From: Cricetomys ansorgei
Taxonomy: Eukaryota; Chordata; Mammalia; Rodentia; Nesomyidae
NCBI GenBank assembly: GCA_026225945.1
Contig: JAMJFZ010000107.1
Span: 51,351,001-51,415,000, forward strand
DNA: 64,000 nucleotides
Reading direction: 5' to 3'
The translations under genes were made by a program, and so were the position numbers. Below are positions 36,793 to 49,800 of the stretch, in pieces; position 1 is the first letter of the stretch; the number at the start of each line of letters is the position of its first letter. The notes under the pieces were generated by a model. That model was not told the origin of the DNA and did not search any database. It saw only the letters and a list, made by a program, of their open reading frames with translations.

Positions 36793-39700
36793 CCTGTTTG
36801 TTTTGGTTTTTCAAGACAGAGTTTCTCTGCTGTAACTCTGGCTGTCCTGGAACTCACTCTGTAGACCAGGCTGGCCTCGAACTCACAGAGATCCACCTGC
36901 CTCTGCCTCACAAGAGCTGGGATTAAAGGCGTGTGCCACACCACCTGGGCTCTTTTATTTTCTTATTTTATGGACATAATAATAAGTTTCATTGTGGCAT
37001 TTGCAGTACACACATCACTGAACCCTGCTCATGTCCACGATCCCTCCACTACCATCCCCCCATAATGTTGATCCACTTTGTTTCTTCAAATTCTTCCCAT
37101 TCTGCTTTCATGTCACAGAGGCACATGTAAAGGTTCCACAGATGAGGGAAAATACATGATATTTTATCTTTCTGCCCTCTATTACCCTCTCCTATTCCCC
37201 TTTCTCCTTACTTGAATCCTCTTCATCCCCACCAATAGACCCTTTTACTTTCAGGGCATGCATCTATTCATATTTAAATCTAGATTCCATATAGAAGAAG
37301 AGCACAGTATCTGGCTTATTTAACACAATTTCCAGTCTCATTAATTTTCCTACGGTGCAGAGAGTTTCCTTTTTCTTTATGGCTAAGTAAATTCCATTGT
37401 GTATATATACCACAATTTCTTTATCCATTCACTTGTTGATAGGCATTAGGCTGATTGTGAATGAAGTATTGGGGCAGATATGAAATGTTCCATAAGTCAG
37501 GGTGACCCATATTCACAGAGCTAGGGATTCAAAGCTTCCTAGCTCCAAGTTACCTGTTGCCTTGCAAGTGTGGCCATCAGGGCCCAGCAAGTAGCCAGGG
37601 TGACAGGCACAGATATAGGAGCCCTCAGTGTTGATACAGGTCTGACTGCAAGGCTGATCCGCTGGCTGCTGGCACTCATTTACATCCTGACAGATTTGAC
37701 CACCGCTTTCCAGCTCAAAGCCTGGGGCGCAAGTACACACCTGAAAGAGATGAGAAGCATTCTGAAAACAGAACAGCATTGATTAAAGGGCTTTCATGTT
37801 CATATGAAATTCTCCCATGATGATAATTCTGTTTTGACAACGGAAACAGCTTTGCTTTGAACAATCACTTCCCTTTGCCTTATCAACCTTGTTGTACCCT
37901 TTAAACTCTTCCAGCCATTATGGGTCCAGAGTAACAATGGCTAGGTTCAGCCCAAGATACCAAAGCCTCTGCTGGATCCATAAGAGGAGCAGCACATGAA
38001 GCTAACTGAAATTGGTTATCTGCCAGTGGACACTTGGTGTGGCCAAATATCAGAACGCTTTCTTTCACTTGACTACGAGAATCAAGTTCGCTACATGCAG
38101 CTAACACAGACAGTTCTCAACTTAAGAGCAGAGAGGGTTCCAAATATCCACATGGAAGCAACTGTCAGGTTGTCATTTTCCTGACCTGCCCGGGTGTTTG
38201 GATCTTAGCACCTCGCAACGTTTCTCTTACACCTGTAAGTGTCACCACAGTGCACAGCAGAGAGGGGAAGAGCCACAGAAGTAATTCCCATGACAGAGTA
38301 GCAAAGAGACACAAGATAGGGGTGTAGTTAAGCAGGGCCCGGGAGGAGCCAGGAAGACTCTGGTACCTGGAAGGGCAATTCAGGACAGTTCCATGTATAG
38401 TCTTTGAGATCAAAGTGCCTCTGGGGACAACCTGAATGAATGAGCTACTACTGGCTCTTTTCAGAGCACAGAACTGGCTGATGGAGGTCAACAGTAGCTG
38501 CAGCTACTCACCGGCCCAGCTGGGGACTGATAGCAAGTGTGGTAACATCGCCCTGGGCTGCACACTGACGAACACTCTCCTCCCTCATCTGAACCATCTA
38601 CACAGTCCGCTCTCCCATCACACACCATGCTGAAGCTGAGGCAGGCACCAGTAGCACACTGGAACTCAGAATCTGGGCACTTCTGAGGAGCACCTGTTGG
38701 GAGAGGGGGTTGCCTCCTGCTAGAGTTTTACAACCCAGCCCCCAACATCCCTCCCCTGCAAGGCTCCCCATACACACAAGACCAGTCCGCTAAGAGAAGA
38801 GGGTGGACTCCGGGTTCTGTGGCCTTTGTAGGAAAGCCCTTGCCTTCTGCCTCAGTGGGGGAGCTCTGCACTTACATCCGGCCTCGTCGCTGCCATCCCT
38901 GCAGTCTCTCTGTCCGTCACAGTGCCAGAAATCAGGCACACACTGGTCTCCGCTGCCACAAGCCCACTGCCTCGGGCCACATTGAAGCTCCTCAAGGTCG
39001 CAGTCCTGAAGAGACAGGAACAGTCAGTGGCCCCCGATCCAGCTACGGAAGGGGTTTGCAGAGTTAGACAAACCTGTGGGCTAAGAGACGGCTCCCAAGG
39101 TCCCTTCTGCAAGGATGCCAGATGAAACCTAAGGGCCCAGAAGGATCACAAATTATGAGTCTTTTTCAATAGCTGAACATGCAGCCAACCCTGAAGAATA
39201 GTTTGTTTCCCCATTGAGACTCCCTTGGAGGAAACTAAATTTTCATCCATAAGCAGTTATAAAATTGGAGATAGCTTCTGGGTTAGGGATGTGGGCCTGT
39301 GTCCTCTTTTCCTTTCGGCTCTAGGAGCCCAGCTCACGCAAACCCGTGCAGGCCCTGCACATGTTGCCTCAGTCTCTGTGAGGTCATATGTGCTTCTTCT
39401 GCCCTGTTGCGTTAAGAGGGTTCTTGCATCTTCGGTGTATACAAAGGTGTGGGAGGCACAGGGGTTCCCCACGCCTACTACTTGGTCCAGGTCACTGAGC
39501 ACGACTGCAATACCGCCACCTTATTGGGAGCGAGCCTGGCTTCGCTAGTCTCTGCACCAGCTCAATTCCTTTGCTGTAAGGTGAGCTGTGGCCATTGAAG
39601 GTCCCAGCATCACCCTTGTTATGCCATCATGTGGCAGAGAGGTCAAGAAGACCCACATGCCTGGCAAACCCCATGTGGATGTGGGTACCACTGGCCATGT

Positions 39701-42700
39701 GGACCACGGCGAGACTACCTTAACAGTGGCTGTCCTGAAAATTCTAGTGGAGGGAGGTGGGGCTGGTTCAAGGAGATAGACAATGCCCCAAAGGAGTGAG
39801 CTCAGAGCATCACTGTCAACATAAAAGCTTATGTGGAGTTATTTAGTATTGTTGCAGACCACTGTGCCCACACAGACTGCCCTGGTCATGCAGTTAGGGT
39901 AAGAATAAGATCATAGACACTGCCCTCCTAGATGGCTGCATCCTGGTGGTAGCAGCCAGTGACAGCCTCAGGCCACAGACTGGAGAGCACTTGTTACTGG
40001 CCAAACAGATTGGGGTAGAGCATGCCATGGTGCGTGTGAACAAGGCAGACACTGTCCAGGCCTGGAAGATGGTTTAACTAGTAGAGCTGATGATCCAGGA
40101 GCTGCTTGATGACTTCAGCTATCCAGGAGAGACTCTAGTCATCATGGTCTCTGCTCTCTATGCCCTGAGCATCATGACCCTAAACCAGGTATAAAGTCAG
40201 TGCAGAGGCTGCTGGATGCTATGGACACTTACATCCCAGTACCAACCCTGGACCCGGAGAAGCCCTTTCTGCTACCAATAGAGTAAGGTTACTCTCTCCT
40301 AGCTAAGTGAGTGTGAGTTGCTGGGCTATAACAAGAGCATTCATACTGTGATGACAAGCATTGAGATGTTCTACAAGAGTCTGAAGAGAGCTGAGGCAGG
40401 GGATATCCTGGGGCCTCTGGCATGAAGCTTGAATCAGGAGGATCTGAGGCATGGCCATGAGCAACCCAGGCTCCATTCATCCTCACCGGAAGGTTGAGGC
40501 CCAGGTTTACGACCCCATCAAGGAGAATGGTGGCTGCCACAAGCCCTTTGTGTCTCATTTCATGTCTGCCATGTTCTCCCTGACTCGGGACATGGCATGT
40601 GGTGTCCCTCCAGGGAAGGATCTTGCCATGCCTGGAGAGGACCCAGGTGAGGCTCAGCCTCATCTTTTCAGCAGACCATGACCTTAGAGAAAGGCCAACA
40701 TTCACCTTGAGGAATGGCAACAAGACCATTGGCTCTAACTTTGCCATTGACACCCGCCATGACTGAGGACGACAGGAACCTCAAATAGAGTTGAGTCTGG
40801 ACTTCAGCTCGGGTCCTTAGCTCAGGGCTGCCCTGGTCAGTGTCCCCTCTTGTGGACATGAGCTGTGTCAAAATGTACTACAACTATGGACATTTCAGCT
40901 CACAAAGAATGGCCTGCCAGGAGAGGTAGGCAATAAAGTATTCTGTGAATAATCAGATAGACAAACAAACAACTGAAATATGAAGGAATGAACAATTGTG
41001 AAGTCTTCATTTCATCTGAATAGCAGAAGCAAAGGAATCTAATCTGGAAACAAACCTGGGACTTTTCCTGTGACAACTGATGTATGCTCTGGCGGATTAA
41101 AATTGACAGCAACTTTGATCTACTCTGACTAAAGAACTTAGATGCACCTTCTCATTCCCAGAGCCTTTAGCCACATTCCAGCTGCTGAGCACTAAGGTCA
41201 TGTGCAAGCAGTTGACACTGGGGAGGCATCTTGGACAGTCCTGGAGCTTCAGTAAGTGCCATGGTGACAATTAAAAGGAGCTAGGGACAAGTCTGTCCAG
41301 TCTCAGAGCTCAGCTTTAGACTGGCTATTCAAGTCATGGTGATCATGCTCTAGTCCTTGGAGTCCTCATACAATGCAAGTTCCTTTTAAAAGTTTGGCTT
41401 TCTACAGTCTCCTATGTCACACTTTGATGCAGCTATGGGTGACGTCTCTGTTTTTGTGTTTTCCTGAATCCCAGCAGGAAGCATGTGTCATTGCGGTGAC
41501 TGAGATCTACAGTCAGCAATCATCAGTGGATTCTGCGTGGAGAATCTAAAAACACTTTTGAAAATTGAATCTTTATGATGCACATACAGATTGTTTCCTG
41601 TCACTGCTCCATAAACAGTACAGTGTGGTGACTATTCGCTCAGCATAAACACTGCATTAGTTGTTGTAATTAACCTAGAGAGGATTCAATGTATGGGAGA
41701 AAATGGGTCCATTATAAGCAAATACTATGCCATGCCCTACAAAAGACTCAAGCATCCACAGATCCTGGCATCCTGGGAAGATCCAGGAACTTACTCCCAT
41801 AGGCTACTCAGGGGCAATGGTACCTCTGCACATTTCTGAAGGAGGAGTATGCTACCTTCTCGTCAGTTCCATCTTTGCAGTCTACATCATGGTCACATAT
41901 CCACTCTGCCAGCACACATTCCCCACTCTCCAGGCACTTCGTCTCCCCTTCTGGGCACTGTAGTGACAAGGCAACAGGGCAGCCTTCCTCGTCTGAGTGG
42001 TCCAGGCAGTCTCGGTTCCCATCGCAATGCAGAGAAGAAGATATGCATTGGCCATTCTCACACTGAAATTCAGAGGAGCTGCATTTTTCATGGGCTGAGA
42101 AAGATAACATGTTGGGTAAGAGCTCATGCAACTCTGAAGCAATCTAGTGACAAGAAAGATACTTTTGAGATGCTCCTGAGTTCCGCTGTTACCGTGGGAA
42201 CTATCCCCATTAAGCAGGAAAGCATCTCAGGTTGAGACTTACTCTAGGAAGGACCTACTATTCATCTTCTGCCCCAGTGCTCTATTGGTCTTAGTAAATA
42301 AGGGCTGAGGGACAGGGATGGGAGGACCCACGGACAGACCCTGGCATAGGCAGAGTAAGGGACCTCCTCTGTGAACGTTATCCATCAACAATAAAATAAA
42401 TCTCTCACAACGTCCAAAATGTTCTGTAATTTATGTTGGGTGGAATCAGTGCCTACAGACAGAAACCGCTTGATTCAGCCCCGGAAAAGGCTGTAACATA
42501 AATAGATAGTATCAAAGTACGTTCTGTCTAGAGCTTAAGGTCCTTCAAGCATCTCATTCCTCCTGATGGTCTCATGGCCCCAGGTACAATCACTGCCCTG
42601 CCTACATGGTCCATTCCACAGCCAAACCTGCTGGGGCCCCACCCAATCTTTCCACTTTAAGTCTTACAGGTTTCTCCTCAACCCCAGACCAACAAGGTAA

Positions 42701-43001
42701 TGCAAGTCTTTGAACCGTGTCGTTAGAAAGAAGAGCTAAAGACTCTATAGCCCATAAAAATGAAGGAAAAGTAACAAGACCTACAAATGAGATGTCCTAG
42801 CAGATGAAAAAACCTGGGAACAAATGTAAAATATTCAGGGATGGTAGATCTTTAACTTGGCAAAAAGTAATTTTGGAAAGCAGATCGGTTTTTCCCCCCA
42901 GTGGAAATAGTCTTGTGATGGAAAGAGGAGTGTTTGGTACGACACTCAAGATGTCTCTAGCTCAGATTCTTTACTATCAAACTTCTGTAGTAAGTTCAGT
43001 G

Positions 43002-43039
<38 letters not shown>

Positions 43040-43801
43040 AGCTGACACTATGCCTTTTGTGCCAGCTTACACTGTAACCTAGCTTCCTTGGTGCAGTATA
43101 TTTAGAACTGTACTTTTCACATTTTCACACTCTGGTAATTTACTATTCCGGTGGTCTCAGAGCAGTGAAAGTGCTGTCGTATGTTCCCAGCACAAGAAGA
43201 GGCTGTGGCAGGCACAATGGCACATACCCTTGATGCTGGCTCTTGGAGGCAAAGGCATGGGGATCTCTGTAAGCGGAAGGTCTCTGGTCTATGTAGCGAG
43301 TTTCAGACCTGCCAGGGTACACAGTGAGAATCTGTCTCAAGAACAAAACCAAACCATCCTCCCCACCCCTAAAAAAGTCTGTGGTGGGTCTTAGGAAGAA
43401 AATGATTATGGTAGATGTGATTGTTAATAAACCAACAGTATAAAAACATCTTTAGTGCTACAGAAATAATGCTGGAGTGTATCAGTTGAATGATAAAGGT
43501 GCTGTGACCAGAGGTTTGAAGTAATCCAGCCTTAGATTTTTCCCCCAGGAGCAGTGGTTCAATACCTGCTCAGTGGTAATGTTCAGGTTATCATTCACAG
43601 CAACATTATTGAACATAATTTCCACAAAAGAGATGAATCAACTATAAGAGAGTTGGAAGGACTCCTGGAGTCCAGACATCTTGGGGGTAAGGCATGGTGG
43701 CACATCCCTTTAGCATCAGGGCTCCTTAGACAGAGACAGGTGGACCTCTGTGAGGTCCAGGTCTGCCAGGGCTACACAGTGAGACTCAGTACCCTTCTTT
43801 T

Positions 43802-43854
<53 letters not shown>

Positions 43855-46800
43855 CTTGGGAAGCTCATGATGGAACTTACTGCACCCTTGTTCATCTCTT
43901 CTATCCAAACAGTCTGGCTTCCCATCACACCGCCAACTCTTAGGGATGCAGCGGGTCTTGTTGTCACAACGCAGTGAACAGTCTTCAGCAGGCCTCCAGC
44001 AGCCCAGTTCATCAGACCCATCGGAGCACTGCTGAGCCCCATCACAGTGATATTTCTCCTCTATGCACCTGCTTCCATCCAGACACTGGAAGACCCCTAG
44101 CACGGAGAAGGCCCAAGGCTAGCATTGGTCAGAAGGAAGATTTAAAATTAGATGAACTCACTTTGTTCCAGGGTCTGAGGGGTAAACAGGCTGCATCTCA
44201 TTTGATTGGAGATCTAATGTCTAGTTGATACACAAGCAAGCTTAATAATGTACTCGATTCAATTATATTACCAAACAGAACTAAGTCATTTAAATAAGAC
44301 CCCATGTGTTTGGTTGTTTTGACAACTTATTAAATGGCTATCAACTCTTATAATGAGGCCATTTAGGTAATTCTGTGGGCCAGCCTATTCAAAAGGCAAA
44401 TATTGGAACATTTAGAAAATTTAAGGAAGCAAGCAGGCAACACAGGCTCAAATGGATGAGGTACATCCTCCGGGAATCAGCATTCTAACAGATGATGACG
44501 TGCACCTATACTAACTGGTCCAGCGGAAGTTTGGATGTTACAATTAAGCACATACTCTGGCAATTCCTGTCATGTTCCTGAAGGTGAATCAGAGACCCCG
44601 GTCCAAAGTGCTGAGGACAGGGTGACCAACCTGGTCGATGGCAGACCCGGGAGCAGTTCTCTTCGTCTGAGCCATCCTGACAGTCATGCTCACCATCGCA
44701 GAGGGACTCTCTGGGGATGCATCCCTTCCCATCCTGGCAGGGGACAGAGGACCAGGTGCAGAGAACAGGAGGAAGGGAAGGGGCAGTGGGCACTGCCTCC
44801 TTATGCCCAGGATCTAAAGCAAAGCATGTCACTTCAGCAAACCAGTCCAAGGGGGACCAGCAATGAAACACCTTACTAACGATCCCTCCCTCAGAGAGTC
44901 ACTTCCAGGCTGAGTATCCACACGGGTCTACTTTACAAGAACCAGTGAAATCACCCAATCTAAGTACACTTGGGTAGGTGAGCTACATAGATCCTCATAT
45001 ACTGCTTTTGAATTTGGGCAAATTCTCTTCTTCCTGAGCTATCAGATGCTCTATTTGCGTCTAAGAAATGAAGAGTGTAACTGCATATCACATCACGTTC
45101 TGTCAACCACAGACTGCACATAGGGTGGTGCTTAAGAGCATAACAGAGCTGAAAACTTCTTGTCCCACATTTGTTACAATCAACCAGTGTGAACAGACCT
45201 ATTTCTCTCATTTAGAGTAGGTGTACTGTCAGTCTGCATCTGGGTTTGAGTGAGTATGGTCTAAAACGGTCACACAATAATGCCACCTAGTAACACACTT
45301 CTCAGAACGTGTCCCCACCCTTAAATAATGCACGACAGTCCTTCTGGCTCCCTGGCGTGGGATGAGAGCCAGCATAATCTCAGCGCTTATTTGTTGAGAT
45401 GCATAAATTACACTGTTGCAAGTTACTAATTAGTATTTGTCAGCAACTATTGCAACAACCAGACAGATGTGTTAAAAAAAAAAATCACAGTAGGAGTTAA
45501 AGCAGAAAGGTTAACTATATCTGCATGTCAGCACTTGAAGAATATACCCTCAGACCTGATGCTTTCTGAGTCCTAAGATCAAGCTAAGGGAACCAGTGAG
45601 TCCAAACGCTGTCGGCCATAGAGAAGAGGGAGCGGGGGCATTTTGGGATTGGATACGGAGAGGAAAAGGCTCCACCCTTCGGCTTATTCTTCCTTGGTAT
45701 ATCCAGCTGTTTCTACCCAGGAGGGTTCTGAAACCTGCGGTAGGAATTCCTCTTTCTCTGCTTCATAATCTGAGATTAGCTGCTTTGGGCTCTGACAAAG
45801 GAGTGTATGGAAAGATGACACGTAGGGCTGCTTCACCTCGACACAGTTTCAGCAAGAGGAAGAATGCTGCTTTCCATGGAACAGGGTGGACATCCCAGTT
45901 CAAAACCCTGAAATCCAAAAGACCCCCAAATATAAAAACTTTCTGAGTCTAATGTGATATCACAAAAGAAAACTCCACCTGACCTCACGTGCCCTTCAGC
46001 GTGTGTGCATAAAGTGTGTGAACTGTAAATGAATTTCATCCTTACAATTGGGTATCATCCATAAGATATTTCATTACGCATCTGAGAAAGACTCACAAAG
46101 CTTAAAACAGAGGTTCAAAACTTGAAATATTCTTGGTCTTAAATATTTTGGGGAAAGGCTATTCAATCTGTATCCACAGCCTTGGAGATGCATCACAGAG
46201 GGTACCCTGCACAATGTCATTACTTTGTGTCTCACAAAAGAATGGGTTGATGGGTAAATCAGTTTGGGAATAGCTTAGAGCTAACTATGTTCATACCCAG
46301 AACCCTGAACACATTAACATGAAAGAGGCTTTCCCCAAAGGGCCACGGCAGGTAGGCCTCCCTGAGAACTGCTGAGAGACTTATGATCACTGTTAACTGG
46401 CTAAATCTCCCAGCAACTTTGAAAAATGTGTTCAGTTCTTAAATTCCCAAGATATGAACAAGTTAGGTATGGGGACTGCTGGACTAAGGCAGAGATGAGT
46501 GCCCATATCAACCAAAGAATACCCAGGATTTTTACCCTAAAAAATATGGAGGATGGCCCCCATGAAAAGAGACTAGCCTGGCACTTCCTGGTTCTCCGCC
46601 AAGATGATAATTTTCTTTATGTGCAGCTCCTTCAGCATGGAGAAGGGCTCCAGTGTCTTCCTGTTCCACAGCACGAGAGTCGCCTTATCTGCAGTCACCA
46701 AGTAGGGCTCATGGGCCGCCATAGCCACATCGCTCCAGGATGCGTTCAATGAGCATGTCCGGTTTTTTAGTAGACTAAGACTGTGCAATCCTAGGGAAGA

Positions 46801-49800
46801 TTCGAGATTAATCTGTGACCCAGAGCAAGGTGAGATGCATGGACGCTGTGTGATGCGGGTCCAAAGACCCAAAATTCCAAGGAAGCACATTCCCCTCCTT
46901 GCAAATTTCATAAGTTAAGAATAACTAATGAAAGTCATCAGCTCCAGAAAAATGGGGACTCTTAGGTCTGAAATGCAGGGACATCAGCTATGACTTCACT
47001 GTCTCAGTGTGTTCTGTTGGTTAGGTTTTTTTTTTTTTAATTTAATTAAATTAATTAATTTTTTTTATTTATTTATTTTTTGTCAACCTGACATAAAGGA
47101 AGAGGGAACTTTAATTGAAAAATGCCTCCATTAAATTAGCCCATAGGCAAGCCTGTGGGGTATTTTCTTGATTGATGACCGATGTGAGTCGGCCAAGCCC
47201 ATAGTGGATGGTACCCTCCATGGGCAAATGGTCCTGGGTAAGAAAGCAAACTTAAAAATCCAGGAGGAACAAGCCAGTAAGCAGCACTCTTTCGTGGCTT
47301 CTGATGTAGTTCTTGCCTCCAGGTTTCTGCCCTGACTTCCCTTCTTTTGTAATGGACCATAAGTTGGAGGGTTGGGTAAACCCTTTCCTCTCCAAGTTGA
47401 CTTTGCTCATGGTGTTTTCTCACAGCAAGAGAAAAGCAGTATGTACTAAAAAGCCCACGGCTATCAGCCTCGAGCTGCCAGCCCCCAAGGTGTTGGGTAA
47501 GGAAGATGAGCAATCACCGCAGTTACAGCTTACACCTGTTACCGAGGTCTAACCACAGCCCTGGTACCTCCTGTGCAGAGGAGGCTTGCTTCTGCTATTT
47601 CTAGTCGTGGAAGGAAAAGCAAATTTGGAACGAAATTTTAGAAAATCAACTACGTATGTTTTTTGAAGCTCTTAAGTCTATTATTTCTTAAGTGTTCTAA
47701 TTTTTTTTTTAATTCCTAAGCTAAACTGTTGATGAGAGGCAAGTCTGAAGAAAGTGCTCTGAATTAACTGTTTCAAGTTAAAGTCTGTGTCTAAGCAGTG
47801 CTAAGATAAGTAAGTGGGACAGCAAGAAGAACGGTTTTGAATATTTTCTATACAGAGTAACAGTAAGTGCTTGAGATGATGAGTACACTAATTACTATGA
47901 TTTGATCATTACACATTATATACAGGTGTCAAAATATCATATTTTACCCCATATGTATGTGTATGTCAGTTAAGAATTCAAAACAACATTTTCCACCATA
48001 GCCAAACACACAAAAATAAATTTAAATTTAAAAGAAATTACTAGAAGCTTTGTACTGGAAAGAAGCTTTGGCGTATGGCCTCAGACTCAACCCACTCACT
48101 GTACTGTTGTACAGTACGTACCCAACCCTTTGGTTGTCCAGAGGATACTAGCGGAACCGAGGTCCAAGGCCATCCGAGTGTCTGCTGCCCAGGTGACTCT
48201 CCAAACTTCCTGTCTGTTGTTGCCATCGAGGGTCATGCTTTGCAGGGGCTTCCCACTCTCCACCCAGTACAGCACCCTTCTGGGCCAATCAAGAAGCAGC
48301 TGCAGTATAATGTCATGAGTGCTATAGAGAGTGCGCGAGGCAGCGCCAGGAATTCTGGTCTTCTGAATAGCGCCTCGGTCACAGGGTAGCCAGAACAGGT
48401 TCCCGGTGGGTATGTCCACATTGGCTGAACAGACTAGAAGCAACAGAGACTGCATTAGAAAAGGTTCCTGGTATATTCATGTACTGGCTCAAATGGGTCA
48501 AGGAGAGAAGGCATCTGGGACCCCCTCAAACAGATAGTCTTTTGCATCTTGAGCCTCAAAATGCCTACTCTGGACCCAGTCCTCACAGCCATGGGTGAGA
48601 TCCACCACATCTTGAAGGAGAGGTACAAGCGGCCTACATTTCAACACAGGCCTGTAACTTCAGAGACACATTCCTTCTTCTCAAGGGTCAATATGCAAAT
48701 CAATCAATTATATACGAAGGGGCTAGAGATTAAAACCCTTTAAGGAAACAGATTAGGAAAAGTGATATCACTACTGGCATGAAGGTCACCAAGAGGGCAC
48801 AGACGGTGAGAAAATCTACGATGAGAAGATACAGGTATGACAGGGACATAAAAACCGTAAGCATGCTTTTTCAGATCGGAACAATTGAGTTAGGCACTGA
48901 ATTCAAACCCTCCTCCCTTCCTACTCAATACAGCTGTTCTGCAGCTGGAGCTAAGCTAGGCTTCAGCTACTGTGGGTTGTACTCTACCATTAAGCTTAAG
49001 GTATGCCTCCTCAAAATCCTGTTTCTATGCCTGAGTTTCCTCAAAGGCATTGTAAGGATGCTTCTCTCCTGAGGTTGTTATAAGCACAATTAAAACAGGC
49101 AACAATTTCAGAACCTCGTCTGCTAGTTTACGGTAAGATACGAAAGCTGACCACAGAAGCCAGCTGTCAGAAAGTCTGTAAGATGGTGTTTCAGTACCAA
49201 TAATTATATTAATTACATCGATTTACTAAAAGTAATATGAAACCAACACCTTCATAATTACGTTATTACAATTTACTATTACTGACTTAGAATTCTTCAT
49301 CCTGGGTCTGCATGAGGCTCTGGGTTTGGGATTCTTTCCGGATTTTTGCACATTGGCTTGAGATTGGGACTCTAGCTTACACACAATATTGATTTTTGTT
49401 TCCCGTAACCCTTATACAGACAGCCTCATAGTAGCTTTATAAGACACCTGCTGCGCCTGACTAGGTAAGGAGAAATGTGGACTTTCCCACATATTTCATC
49501 ACCTAGATGTCCAAAAACATTCAGATTTTGTGGCAGTTTGGATTTCAGAGTTTCAAGTTTCAAGTATCACACTCTTGGGTTTTTTGCTTTGGTTTTGGTT
49601 TCGTTTTGTTTTAAGTCCATCGTCCCTGATGGTAGACATACCGTGCAAAGTTTGCTTCCACATGGACTTCTCAAATCTATTTTAGCCATATCACATGGTT
49701 GCTCAGAAGCTGGCATTGTGGGAGTATTTACAGCATGAAAATTTTCAGCATGGCACATCTGAATACACTTTGTTTTGAGGTTGCTTGTGCATAATGTTTT

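Noticed and set aside
39588..39779. Short EF-Tu-like frame as a functional gene
   Set aside because: Downstream Tufm homology continues in other frames with stops, it is intronless, and the P-loop Lys is changed. It is a processed pseudogene.
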